Below, in pieces: positions 23,472 to 30,702 of a DNA stretch of 32,484 nt. Position 1 is the stretch's first letter. Each line of letters starts with the position of its first letter. The notes beneath the pieces are model-generated. The model was not told the origin of the DNA. It saw nothing but the letters and a program-made list of their open reading frames with translations, and searched no databases. The stretch is from Candidatus Rokuibacteriota bacterium (lineage in GTDB: Bacteria; Methylomirabilota; Methylomirabilia; Rokubacteriales; CSP1-6): NCBI GenBank assembly GCA_023249095.1, contig JAHFDK010000038.1:1-32484 (forward strand), written 5' to 3'. Made by a program: the position numbers and the translations under genes.

Positions 23472-23849
23472 GTGCGAGGCTCGCTCGATTCGATCCGTGT
23501 GGACAAGTGGCTCTGGGCCGCGCGAGTGTTCAAGACGCGAAGCCTGGCCTCGACGGCGTGCGATGGCGGCAAGGTGGACCTCAACGACGAGGCGGCGAAA
23601 CCGGCCAAGCGTGTCCGTGCCGGCGATTTCATCAAGGTGACGCTGCCGCGAGGGCGCCGTCGCATCCTGAGGGTCGCCGCCGTCGGCGACCGACGTGGAT
23701 CCGCCGAGGCCGCGCGGGTGCTCTACGAGGATTTGACGCCGCCCGAGTCCCCGCGTGCGCGCCAGGCGCGGCCGCCCTCGCGCGAGCCCGGCGCAGGCCG
23801 GCCCACCAAGCGCGAGCGCCGCGACATCGAGCGCCTGCGGGGACGGTAG
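23472..23849 (+). CDS. hslR: S4-domain RNA-binding protein, Hsp15 (HslR) family
   Basis: 125 aa. The S4 fold begins at the N-terminus (SIRVDKWLWAARVFKTRSLA, GGKVDLND, KPAKRVRAGDFIKVTLPRG), as in Hsp15, which binds stalled 50S subunits carrying nascent peptidyl-tRNA and helps recycle them. The C-terminal third is a basic Arg/Pro-rich tail (GRPTKRERRDIERLRGR) typical of the family. GTG start at 23472 with almost no leader after the -10 element, so possibly leaderless. Monocistronic. The exact role is assigned by family only. Confidence 0.9.
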   Translation: MRGSLDSIRVDKWLWAARVFKTRSLASTACDGGKVDLNDEAAKPAKRVRAGDFIKVTLPRGRRRILRVAAVGDRRGSAEAARVLYEDLTPPESPRARQARPPSREPGAGRPTKRERRDIERLRGR

Positions 23850-23937
23850 TGCGAGCCGAGAGGCGCCGCGCCACGAGGCGAGCGGTTCAGCGGATCGGGA
23901 GGTCGTGCGAGCCGAGAGGCGCCGTGCCACGAGACGA
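23849..23937. repeat. Pair of 33-bp direct repeats between hslR and DUF169 genes
   Basis: Copies at 23849-23881 and 23905-23937 agree at 31 of 33 positions; both begin GTGCGAGCCGAGAGGCGCCG and carry the palindrome GGCGCC. They are 56 bp apart start to start and fill most of the intergenic space. They may be copies of a dispersed genomic repeat; no open frame or transposase is associated. Confidence 0.85.
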
Positions 23938-23954
23938 TCAGCACCCCGGTGGGC

Positions 23955-23960
23955 TATAGT
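23955..23960 (+). promoter_or_regulatory. Candidate -10 box of the DUF169-cNMP unit
   Basis: GGC-TATAGT matches the GCTAnnnT pattern seen before other starts in this window. It lies 27 bp before the ATG at 23988, leaving room for the GGTGGAG ribosome binding site (23975-23981). No clear -35 box. Confidence 0.4.
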
Positions 23961-23987
23961 TGGTCAACCTGAGCGGTGGAGCGTGTC

Positions 23988-24767
23988 ATGGAACGCTACG
24001 ACTGGAACGCGATCGTGGACGGTCTCAACCGATATCTGCGCCTGCGCTCGATCCCGATCGGGATGAAGCTCTTCGAGACAGTCGAGGCGATGGAGGCGAT
24101 CCCGAAGATTCGCCGCCCGAAGGCCAAGCACACGACTGACCAGATCGTCGCCCAGGCGCGGCAGCTGGGATGGACCGTCGGCATCACGATGGCCGACCTC
24201 ATCGGCGCCCAGTGTGGCGCGGTCATCGGGCTTCATCCCCAGGATGCCGAGTGGCTCTCGGGCCGGCGCATGGCGGGCGTCTGGTTCAAGAGCGCGGAGG
24301 ACGCCAGCTTGCACCAGCACGCAATGGACTGCGTGCCACACGGCCGCTACCGTGCCATGGCTGTCGCCCCGCTCACGTCGGGGCGGCTCGATCCGCCCGA
24401 CATCTGCCTCATCTACGGCACGCCGGGGCAGATGATCTTCTTCATCAACGGGCTCCAGTGGACGGGCTACCGCAAGCTCAGCTTCACCTCCGTCGGCGAG
24501 TCGGCGTGCGCCGACTCGTGGGGGAAGGCCCTCAAGACCGGGGAGCCGGCCCTGACGATCCCGTGCTACGCGGAACGGCGCTACGGCGGCGTCGCAGACG
24601 ACGAGCTTTTGATGGCGATACCGCCGCGCTTTCTACCCAAGGTGATCGAGGGGCTGGCGGCGCTCGACAAGAACGGCCTGCGCTATCCGGTGCCGCCCTA
24701 CGGCATCCAGTCGGACGCCGGCGCGGGGCTGGCGGTCAGCTACGCGACGAAGGAGACGAGAGCGTAA
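23988..24767 (+). CDS. DUF169 family protein
   Basis: 259 aa soluble protein. Family features include LNRYLRLRSIPIGMKLFETV near the N-terminus and several Cys (GAQCGAVIGL, AMDCVPHGRY, GESACADSW, TIPCYAERRYGG). DUF169 proteins are uncharacterised. The scattered conserved Cys residues could bind a metal or cofactor, but this is not demonstrated here. ATG 23988 has GGTGGAG 6 nt upstream; a GTG at 23976 would add four residues. The stop overlaps the start of the cyclic-nucleotide-binding gene (TAATG), so the two are translationally coupled. Confidence 0.88.
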   Translation: MERYDWNAIVDGLNRYLRLRSIPIGMKLFETVEAMEAIPKIRRPKAKHTTDQIVAQARQLGWTVGITMADLIGAQCGAVIGLHPQDAEWLSGRRMAGVWFKSAEDASLHQHAMDCVPHGRYRAMAVAPLTSGRLDPPDICLIYGTPGQMIFFINGLQWTGYRKLSFTSVGESACADSWGKALKTGEPALTIPCYAERRYGGVADDELLMAIPPRFLPKVIEGLAALDKNGLRYPVPPYGIQSDAGAGLAVSYATKETRA

Positions 24768-25225
24768 TGAGACTGATCGGCGAGGTCTTCGAAGTCTTCC
24801 GGACCGCCCGCGAGGAGAAGATCAAGTATCTCGAGCGGGTCCCCATCTTCGAGGCGTGCAGCATGCGCCAGCTCCGCGCCGTCGCCGACATCGCGAAGGT
24901 CGTGGAGGTTCCGGAGCGGACCGTCCTCACCCGGCAGGGTGAGTCCGGCGACGAATTCTTCATCATCATCGACGGGACCGCGCTGGTGACGATCTCGATG
25001 CACAAGCGGCGCCGGCTGCGGCCCGGTGAGTTTTTCGGCGAGATGAGCCTGCTCGATGGCGAGCCACGCTCGGCCACTGTGAAGGCCGAGACCGACCTGC
25101 GCGTGCTCGTGATCAATCGGGCCAATTTCTGGCAGCTCCTGAGGGAAGTCCCGGAGCTGACGCAGAAGATGCTCGTGAACCTCTCCCGCCGCATCCGGGA
25201 CCTCGAGCACGTGCTGAACGACTGA
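24767..25225 (+). CDS. Stand-alone cyclic nucleotide-binding domain protein
   Basis: 152 aa. A short N-terminal helix (MRLIGEVFEVFRTAREEKIK) is followed by one cNMP-binding beta-roll: VPIFEACSMRQLRAVADIAK, TRQGESGDEFFIIIDGTA and the phosphate-binding cassette GEFFGEMSLLDGEPRSATVK, which retains the Glu and Arg used for cAMP/cGMP contact. No HTH, kinase or channel domain is attached, so it is not a Crp-type regulator; it may act on a partner protein, most simply the coupled DUF169 product. AAGGAG precedes the ATG, which overlaps the upstream stop. Ligand is not assigned. Confidence 0.92.
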   Translation: MRLIGEVFEVFRTAREEKIKYLERVPIFEACSMRQLRAVADIAKVVEVPERTVLTRQGESGDEFFIIIDGTALVTISMHKRRRLRPGEFFGEMSLLDGEPRSATVKAETDLRVLVINRANFWQLLREVPELTQKMLVNLSRRIRDLEHVLND

Positions 25226-25248
25226 GCGGGGCGCAGCGCCGGCGGCGG

Positions 25249-25941
25249 CTAAAAACTCAGCTTGTCGCCCGGGCTGATCGGGAAGATTTGCGTCGGCGTC
25301 TGGCCGAGCGCGGCCTGGTATTCTTGCGGCGTCCCCCGGAGCACCGGGAACCTCCCGTAGTGGAAGGAAATGGCAAACTTCGGCTTGATCATCTTCTCCG
25401 TCGCGTACGCGGCGTCCCGCGGGTCCATGACGAAGTGCCCGCCGATCGGGATCATGATGAGGTCGGGCTTGTAGTACTCGCCGATGAAGCGCATGTCGCC
25501 GAAGAGGCCCGTGTCACCCATGTGGTAGATCTTGACACCGTTCTCCATCTCGACGATGAAGCCGCAGGGCTCGCCGCCAGGGTAGGTCGTGGTCTTCTTT
25601 TTCGCCGGGTCGGTGACGGTCACTTCGGACGAGTGCTCGGCCCGCACCTGCGTGATGCTGATCTGGGGGCCGGCCGTGTTCACGCGGCAACCCTTGCCGA
25701 AGCGCACCGCCTTATCCGACGCCACCCAGCCGAGATCGATCATCGTCGCTATGAGCCCGGCAGGGCCGAGCACGGTCGCGCCCGTGCGCTTCGCCAGCTC
25801 CGACACGTCGCCCGTATGGTCGCCGTGGCCGTGGGTCACGAGGATCACGTCGACCTTGCCGAGCGAGTCGAGGTTCTTGTACTGCTGCGGGTTCGTTCGG
25901 GGGCCCAGTTGCGATCCGGCGATGATTTTGTTAGCGTTCAC
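25249..25941 (-). CDS. Metallo-beta-lactamase-fold hydrolase, N-terminally short
   Basis: 230 aa from GTG 25941. The zinc motif THGHGDHTGD (HxHxDH at residues 37-42) is followed by the His in VRAEHSSEVTV, the Asp in HMGDTGLFGDMRF, and SFHYGRFPVLRGTP near the C-terminus. This matches the UPF0173-like L-ascorbate-6-phosphate-lactonase-type group of the fold. Members normally have about 40-50 more N-terminal residues, including a W-x-GH-xxF strand and often a signal peptide. Here the frame is closed by a stop at 26010, the preceding bases belong to the cobalamin riboswitch on the other strand, and there is no Shine-Dalgarno site. It is either a truncated relic or a protein that manages without the first hairpin. 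Substrate unknown. Confidence 0.78.
   Translation of the reverse strand: MNANKIIAGSQLGPRTNPQQYKNLDSLGKVDVILVTHGHGDHTGDVSELAKRTGATVLGPAGLIATMIDLGWVASDKAVRFGKGCRVNTAGPQISITQVRAEHSSEVTVTDPAKKKTTTYPGGEPCGFIVEMENGVKIYHMGDTGLFGDMRFIGEYYKPDLIMIPIGGHFVMDPRDAAYATEKMIKPKFAISFHYGRFPVLRGTPQEYQAALGQTPTQIFPISPGDKLSF
25909..25937 (+). promoter_or_regulatory. Promoter of the cobalamin riboswitch operon
   Basis: TTGCGA (25909-25914) and TAGCGT (25932-25937) are spaced 17 bp, placing the start of RNA near 25944, just before the P1 stem of the riboswitch (25953). It lies inside the 5' end of the opposite-strand hydrolase gene, so the two transcription units would collide. Confidence 0.5.
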
Positions 25942-25952
25942 GGCGTTGTTCG

Positions 25953-26110
25953 CGCCCGGGATGCCCTCGAGGGCCCAGGGAAGGCGGTAGAAGCCGCCGC
26001 GACCCCGTCACTGTGATCGGGGACGAAACCCGCGAATGCCACTGGCCGGCAACGGGTCGGGAAGGCGCGGGGAGTAGGACGATCCGAGAGCCAGGAGACC
26101 TGCCCGGGCG
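25953..26110 (+). promoter_or_regulatory. Cobalamin (adenosylcobalamin-type) riboswitch
   Basis: The conserved core is present in order: AGGGAA (25977-25982), GTCACTGTGA (26007-26016), GCCACTGG (26038-26045), TCGGGAAGGC (26057-26066) and the B12 box GAGCCAGGAGACCTGCC (26088-26104). The P1 closing stem is a perfect 8 bp (CGCCCGGG 25953-25960 with CCCGGGCG 26103-26110). Downstream, CCGGGCAG (26141-26148), which reaches the first base of the cobU GTG, is exactly complementary to CTGCCCGG (26100-26107) in the aptamer 3' strand, suggesting control of translation start. It would control the seven-gene cobU-to-tonB operon. Confidence 0.93.
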
Positions 26111-26147
26111 TGCATCCGAAACCGGTCTTCGCGGGAGGATCCGGGCA

Positions 26148-26714
26148 GTGGTCTCATCGCTCTTCATCGTCGGCGGCGCCCGTAGCGGCAAGAGCCGCTT
26201 CGCCGTCGAGCGCGTCCCCACTCGGCAGAGGATCGTCTTCGTCGCCACCGCCGAGGCGCGCGACGAGGACATGGCGAAGCGCATCGCGCGTCATCGCGCC
26301 GCGCGCCCCTCGCACTGGGCGACGGTCGAGGAGCCCCTCGATCTCGTTCCGCGCCTGGAGAAGCTCGAGGGCACCTGCGATGGCATCATTGTCGACTGCC
26401 TGACGCTCTGGGTTGCGAACCGACTGCTGCGCGGCGATCGCGACGACTCGATCCTCGACGAGGCGGACGCGCTCGGGCGGCTGATCGACCATCGCCGGTC
26501 GAGCTTTACCGTGGTGTCGAACGAGGTCGGTGAGGGTGTGCACCCCGAAACCGCGACGGGCCTGCGCTTCCGTGACCTGCTGGGCAGCGTGAATCAGCGC
26601 GTCGCGGCGGCGTGCGACACCGTCGTGCTGATGGTCGCGGGCGTTCCGGTTACCGTCAAGGCGCCGTCGGCGACTCTATCAGCCAACGATGACACAACTC
26701 TCCAGGCTCCTTAG
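26148..26714 (+). CDS. cobU: Adenosylcobinamide kinase / adenosylcobinamide-phosphate guanylyltransferase
   Basis: Bifunctional cytoplasmic enzyme that phosphorylates adenosylcobinamide and then attaches GMP. 188 aa. P-loop IVGGARSGKSRFAVE at the N-terminus, the guanylylation-site region RIARHRAARPSHWATVEEP, VDCLTLWVANRLL and VSNEVGEGVHPETATGLRFR. GTG 26148 is chosen because GGGAGGAT lies 8 nt upstream and the start falls right after the riboswitch; the frame is open further upstream but that is riboswitch sequence. It overlaps cobT by 26 nt. Confidence 0.95.
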   Translation: MVSSLFIVGGARSGKSRFAVERVPTRQRIVFVATAEARDEDMAKRIARHRAARPSHWATVEEPLDLVPRLEKLEGTCDGIIVDCLTLWVANRLLRGDRDDSILDEADALGRLIDHRRSSFTVVSNEVGEGVHPETATGLRFRDLLGSVNQRVAAACDTVVLMVAGVPVTVKAPSATLSANDDTTLQAP

Positions 26715-27747
26715 CTCCGTCGCGCCGCCGCCTTCGGACGGAGCCGAGGCGGCCCAGCGCCATCTCGACGGCCTGACGAAGCCGCCGGGGAGCCTGGGCC
26801 GGCTCGAGGAAATCGCGCTGCGGCTCGCTCTCCTGCGCGGGCGCGCGCCCGAGGTCGGGCACCCGGTAATCTTCACGTTCGCCGCCGATCACGGGGTCGT
26901 CGCCGAGGGCGTCAGCGCCTACCCCCAGGTCGTGACGGCGCAGATGGTCGAGAACTTCCTGCGCGGGGGCGCGGCGGTGAACGTTCTGGCGCGGCAGGCG
27001 GGCGCGCGCGTGGTGGTGGCCGATCTCGGCGTGGCCAGCCCGCTCCACGGGTCGGCGAACCTCGTCGCACGCCCCATCGGACCCGGCACAGCCAACATCG
27101 CCGCGGGCCCGGCGATGACCCGCGAGCAAGCGATCCGGGCCATCGAAACCGGAGCGACGCTCGCCGAGGAGGCTCTCGACGGGGGCGCCGACCTGCTAGC
27201 GACCGGCGAGATGGGGATCGGCAACACGACGGTGGCGAGCGCCATCGCGGCGGCCATCACGGGCGCCGCGGCGGAGCGCGTGACCGGGCGGGGCACCGGA
27301 GTGGACGACGCGACGCTGGCGCGCAAGGTGGCCGTCGTGCGCCAGGCACTCGAGGTCAACCGGCCCGACGCGGGTGACGGGCTCGACGTGCTCGCGAAGG
27401 TCGGCGGCTTCGAGATCGGTGGCCTCGTCGGCGTGATCCTCGCGGGCGCTGCGCGGCGCGTCCCGGTGGTGCTCGACGGGTTCATCGCGGGGGCGGCGGC
27501 GCTGATCGCCGTCACGCTCGCGCCCGCGGCGCGGCACGTGCTCTTCGCCTCGCATCGCTCCGCGGAGCCCGGCCACGCCCTCGTTCTCGGCCACCTCGGG
27601 CTCGAGCCGTACCTCGACCTCTCGCTGCGCCTCGGCGAGGGAACCGGCGCCGCGCTCTTCATCCATCTGGCGCGCGCCGCGGCGCTCGTGTGGAGCCAGA
27701 TGGCGACGTTCAAGACCGCCGGCGTGAGCGAGTCGGATGGGCGATGA
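26689..27747 (+). CDS. cobT: Nicotinate-nucleotide-dimethylbenzimidazole phosphoribosyltransferase
   Basis: Activates the lower-ligand base by forming alpha-ribazole 5'-phosphate from nicotinate mononucleotide and a benzimidazole-type base. 352 aa, normal length. Visible motifs: LTKPPGSLGRLEEIALRLA, FTFAADHGVVAEGVSAYPQ, GEMGIGNTTVASAIAAA, GTGVDDATLARKV and the C-terminal catalytic Glu region LSLRLGEGTGAALFIHLARA. The ATG lies 26 nt inside cobU and the stop overlaps btuF by 4 nt. Base specificity cannot be read. Confidence 0.97.
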   Translation: MTQLSRLLSSVAPPPSDGAEAAQRHLDGLTKPPGSLGRLEEIALRLALLRGRAPEVGHPVIFTFAADHGVVAEGVSAYPQVVTAQMVENFLRGGAAVNVLARQAGARVVVADLGVASPLHGSANLVARPIGPGTANIAAGPAMTREQAIRAIETGATLAEEALDGGADLLATGEMGIGNTTVASAIAAAITGAAAERVTGRGTGVDDATLARKVAVVRQALEVNRPDAGDGLDVLAKVGGFEIGGLVGVILAGAARRVPVVLDGFIAGAAALIAVTLAPAARHVLFASHRSAEPGHALVLGHLGLEPYLDLSLRLGEGTGAALFIHLARAAALVWSQMATFKTAGVSESDGR

Positions 27748-28643
27748 CGAAGCACGTCTCGGTCGTCGTGGCCGTCGTGACCGCCCTCGCGGTGTGGCTC
27801 CTCGCGGTCTCACTGCCCGTCGCGGCGTTCACGACGCGCGACATGCTCGGCCGGGACGTCACGCTCGCGGCGCCCCCCGCGCGCATCGTGTCGCTCGTCC
27901 CGAGCGTGACCGAGATCCTGTATGCGCTCAATGCCGAGGACGTGCTCGTCGGCGTCACCGACTTCTGCGATTTCCCACCGGAGGCTCGGCGCAAGCCTCG
28001 CGTGGGGGGAATGGTGGCCCCGAGTCTCGAGGCCATCGTGGCGCTTCGGCCCGACCTCGTCATCGCTACGACGGAGGGAACGCCCGAAGACGCGGTCACG
28101 CAGCTCACGCGGCTCAAGGTCCCTGTGTACCTCGTGGCGGCCCACCGTGTCGCCGACGTGACGGCACTGATCGTGAAGCTCGGCGAGCTGTCGGGGCGCC
28201 AGGCGGCGGCCGGGTCGCTCGTGGCGCGACTCGAGCGGCGGATCGAGTCGGTGAAAAAGGCCGTGCTCTCGCTCGGGCGCCCGCGCGTCCTCTACGTTGT
28301 GTGGCCGGAGCCGTTGATCGTGCCGGGGCGGAACGCGATCGTAACCGAGCTGATCCAGCTCGCGGGCGGGCAGTCTCTCACCGCCGATGACGCCGACGCC
28401 TGGCCGCGTTATAGCCTGGAGGCGGCGGTGGCCAGGGACCCCGAAGTCATCCTGCTGGCCAACCACGGCGCCGGCACCGGCGCGATCGCGATGGACCAGT
28501 GGCGTCGCCTCACTGAGCTGCCTGCCGTCAAGGCCGGGCGGCTCCGCGCGGTCGACGGCGACCTGCTGCATCGCTACGGGCCGCGGGTTGTCGACGGCCT
28601 CGAGCAGCTGGCACGGGCGATCCACCCGGAGGCGTTCCGCTGA
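27744..28643 (+). CDS. btuF: Cobalamin ABC transporter substrate-binding protein (BtuF type)
   Basis: Periplasmic corrinoid-binding protein of class II with a rigid helical backbone. 299 aa. A Sec signal peptide (MTKHVSVVVAVVTALAVWLL and on to PVAA) is followed by RIVSLVPSVTEILYALNAED, VGVTDFCDFPPEARRKPRVG, SLEAIVALRPDLVIAT and a C-terminal lobe with LRAVDGDLLHRYGPRVVDGL. No lipobox, so soluble in the periplasm. ATG overlaps the cobT stop by 4 nt. Corrinoid specificity is inferred from operon position behind the riboswitch and next to cbiZ; the fold also serves haem and siderophore transporters. Confidence 0.92.
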   Translation: MTKHVSVVVAVVTALAVWLLAVSLPVAAFTTRDMLGRDVTLAAPPARIVSLVPSVTEILYALNAEDVLVGVTDFCDFPPEARRKPRVGGMVAPSLEAIVALRPDLVIATTEGTPEDAVTQLTRLKVPVYLVAAHRVADVTALIVKLGELSGRQAAAGSLVARLERRIESVKKAVLSLGRPRVLYVVWPEPLIVPGRNAIVTELIQLAGGQSLTADDADAWPRYSLEAAVARDPEVILLANHGAGTGAIAMDQWRRLTELPAVKAGRLRAVDGDLLHRYGPRVVDGLEQLARAIHPEAFR

Positions 28644-29656
28644 GTCCGGCTAGACGGCTCGCCCTGGTGCTCGGCGTCCTCTCCGCGGCGCTGCTCCTCG
28701 TCGCCGCCGCGGCGCTCTTTGTTGGAAGCGCCTCGATCTCGCCGCGCGCGGTCCTGAACGCTGTGGCGGGACGCGCCGCGCCGGAGTCGGTCGAGCGCGT
28801 CGTGACGCTGTCCATTCGTCTGCCGCGGATCGCCGTCGCCGCCCTGGCGGGCGGCGCGCTCGCCGTCGCGGGAGTCGCCTTCCAGGCGCTCACGCGGAAT
28901 CCGCTCGCCGAGCCCTCGGTGCTCGGCGTCACGAGCGGCGCCGCCTTCGGTGTCGTGGTGGGCCAGAGTTTCGGGCTCGGCCCGACGTTCCTCCAGGCCG
29001 CGGGCCTGACCGCCTTCGCGTTCGCCGGCGCGCTTCTTGCGGCCGGAGCGGTCTATCTGATCGCGGCGGTCGGCCGGGGGCTGTCGGTCCAGACCCTGCT
29101 GCTGGCGGGCGTCATCGTCGGGATCTTCTTCTCGTCGGCGATCACGGTGGTGATCTCGCTCCTCGACTTCAACCGGCTTGGCGGGGTCATTCACTGGCTG
29201 CTCGGCAACCTCACCCCGATCCCGCCCGGGGCGCTCGGCCTGTTCGCGCTATTCGCGGTCGTCGGCTTCTGGCTCGTCGTGAGCCACGCGCGGGAGCTGA
29301 ATCTGATGGCGCTCGGCGAGGAGACCGCGCTGCTGCTCGGCGTTGGCGCCGAGCGGCTCAAGCTCACGATCTTCGTCGGCGCAGCGCTCCTTACCGCGAG
29401 CGTCGTGGCCTTCACGGGACCGATCGGCTTCGTGGGGCTGATCGTGCCGCACGCCCTTCGTATGCTGCTGGGCTCGGACAACCGGCTGCTCGTCCCGGCC
29501 TCGCTAGTGGGCGGCGGCATCTTCCTCCTGCTTGCCGACACCGTCGCCCGGAACGTCGTGGCGCCCGCCGAGCTGTCGGTCGGTGTCATCACGTCCTTGT
29601 GCGGCGCGCCGTTCTTCGTCTACCTCCTGCGCACGCGCTACCGAGCCAACCTCTGA
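28640..29656 (+). CDS. btuC: Cobalamin ABC transporter permease (BtuC type), probable CTG start
   Basis: Polytopic inner-membrane permease of the FecCD/BtuC family, partner of BtuF and BtuD. Recognisable segments are SIRLPRIAVAALAGGALAVA, FQALTRNPLAEPSVLGVTSG, GFVGLIVPHALRMLLGSDNR and the C-terminal VGVITSLCGAPFFVYLLR, with about nine to ten hydrophobic helices. The first ATG/GTG/TTG codon is GTG 28667 (329 aa), which has no ribosome binding site. CTG 28640, in frame, overlaps the btuF stop (CTGA) and has a perfect GGAGG 7 nt upstream (28628-28632). It gives 338 aa with a basic N-terminus (LSPARRLALVLG) before helix 1. I use the CTG start as the better-supported choice. Confidence 0.93.
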   Translation: MSPARRLALVLGVLSAALLLVAAAALFVGSASISPRAVLNAVAGRAAPESVERVVTLSIRLPRIAVAALAGGALAVAGVAFQALTRNPLAEPSVLGVTSGAAFGVVVGQSFGLGPTFLQAAGLTAFAFAGALLAAGAVYLIAAVGRGLSVQTLLLAGVIVGIFFSSAITVVISLLDFNRLGGVIHWLLGNLTPIPPGALGLFALFAVVGFWLVVSHARELNLMALGEETALLLGVGAERLKLTIFVGAALLTASVVAFTGPIGFVGLIVPHALRMLLGSDNRLLVPASLVGGGIFLLLADTVARNVVAPAELSVGVITSLCGAPFFVYLLRTRYRANL

Positions 29657-29678
29657 TGTGTCCCCGACTGACCCGGAA

Positions 29679-29874
29679 GGTCTCGACGGTGATCGCGGGC
29701 GCGGGCAGCCGGGCCGGGGAAGGGGTCGACGAGACCCGTTCCCTCCAAGCGACGACGCACGCATCCGCGCGTGATGGAGCCCAGTCGCAAGGGACTATTC
29801 GGACGCGTGCCGCGTGGTCGAGCGACCCCTTCCCCGGCCCGGCTGCCCGTGACCGCGCCGCAAGCGTCGAGACC
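29679..29874. repeat. 196-nt inverted-repeat element between btuC and btuD
   Basis: Perfect 26-bp inverted arms at 29703-29728 and 29823-29848 (GGGCAGCCGGGCCGGGGAAG... on the left). An outer perfect 10-bp pair (GGTCTCGACG 29679-29688 with CGTCGAGACC 29865-29874) and partial pairing between them extend the stem. The 94-nt centre holds a small TCCCT/AGGGA pair. It fills nearly all of the only long gap in the operon. It could be a REPIN/MITE-like element or a structured RNA that adjusts btuD expression; no B12 box or transposase is present. Confidence 0.85.
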
Positions 29875-29879
29875 AGGTG

Positions 29880-30680
29880 ATGCTGGTCGAGTTCCGCAGC
29901 GTGAGCTTCGCCTATCCGGAGTCGGCCGAGCGTCGCGCGCGCCCCTTCGCGTTGTCGGAGCTCTCGTTCGAGATCGCTCCGGGCGAGATTGTCGGCGTGA
30001 TCGGGCCGAACAGCTCGGGCAAGACGACCCTGATCCGGCTCCTGACACGCCTGCTCGAGCCGGCGGCCGGCGAGATCCGTCTCGAGGGCGCTCCGATTCG
30101 CCAGCTCACTCGCACGGATCTGGCCCGGCGCGTGGGCGTCGTGCCCCAGGGAACCCTGGCGCAGGTTCCCTTCAACGTCGGCGATCTGGTGCTGATGGGT
30201 CGCTACCCGCACGGTCCCGGTCGCTACTTCGAGAGTCCGCGTGATCGGACGTCCGCGCGCGCGGCGATGGAGGCCACCGGCGTTCTCGATCTGGCCGATC
30301 TGCCGCTCGACCGTCTGAGCGGCGGAGAGCGCCAGCGTGCCGTCATCGCGCGCGCCCTCGCCCAGGAGCCGCGTCTGCTCGTCCTCGACGAGCCAACGGC
30401 CTACCTCGATCTGCGCTACCAGGTCGAGGTCGCGGCGCTTCTGCGACGCTTGAACCGAGAGCGCGGTATGGCGATCCTGCTCGTCTCCCACGATCTCAAT
30501 CTGGCCGCCGAGGTGTGCGATCGGCTGCTGCTGCTGGCCGGGGGCCGGACGGCCGCTACCGGCGCGCCCGAGGTGGTGCTGGACGAATCGCTCCTCGCCT
30601 CGGTCTTCGGTTGCGAGCTGATCGTCGACAAGAGCGAGGCGACGCGCCGGCCGATCGTGCGCCCGACGTGGCGGGTGTGA
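29880..30680 (+). CDS. btuD: Cobalamin ABC transporter ATP-binding protein (BtuD type)
   Basis: Cytoplasmic ATPase driving BtuC. 266 aa from ATG 29880; GTG 29877 would add one residue, and AGG just upstream is too close for a strong ribosome binding site. All ABC motifs are present: Walker A GPNSSGKTT (Ser where most have Gly, pattern still satisfied), Q-loop VVPQGT, signature LSGGERQRAVIARAL, Walker B RLLVLDEPTAYLD and the switch His in LLVSHDLNLAAE. The FecE/BtuD-type LMGRYPHGPG region is seen. Separated from btuC by the inverted-repeat element and followed after 22 bp by cbiZ. Confidence 0.93.
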   Translation: MLVEFRSVSFAYPESAERRARPFALSELSFEIAPGEIVGVIGPNSSGKTTLIRLLTRLLEPAAGEIRLEGAPIRQLTRTDLARRVGVVPQGTLAQVPFNVGDLVLMGRYPHGPGRYFESPRDRTSARAAMEATGVLDLADLPLDRLSGGERQRAVIARALAQEPRLLVLDEPTAYLDLRYQVEVAALLRRLNRERGMAILLVSHDLNLAAEVCDRLLLLAGGRTAATGAPEVVLDESLLASVFGCELIVDKSEATRRPIVRPTWRV

Positions 30681-30702
30681 GGGACACGGCGGCCCCACGA
30701 GG

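Noticed and set aside
25226..25248. Terminator between the convergent cNMP and hydrolase genes
   Set aside because: Only 23 bp with short GC-rich self-complementarity and a few A residues; too weak to call.
26115..26146. Intrinsic terminator in the riboswitch expression platform
   Set aside because: No T-run follows any hairpin before the cobU start; translational control fits better.
29599..30048. Open frames on both strands through the btuC-btuD gap with similar SRAGEGV/DPFPGPAAR peptides
   Set aside because: The similarity is a trivial result of the inverted repeat, not of two related small proteins.
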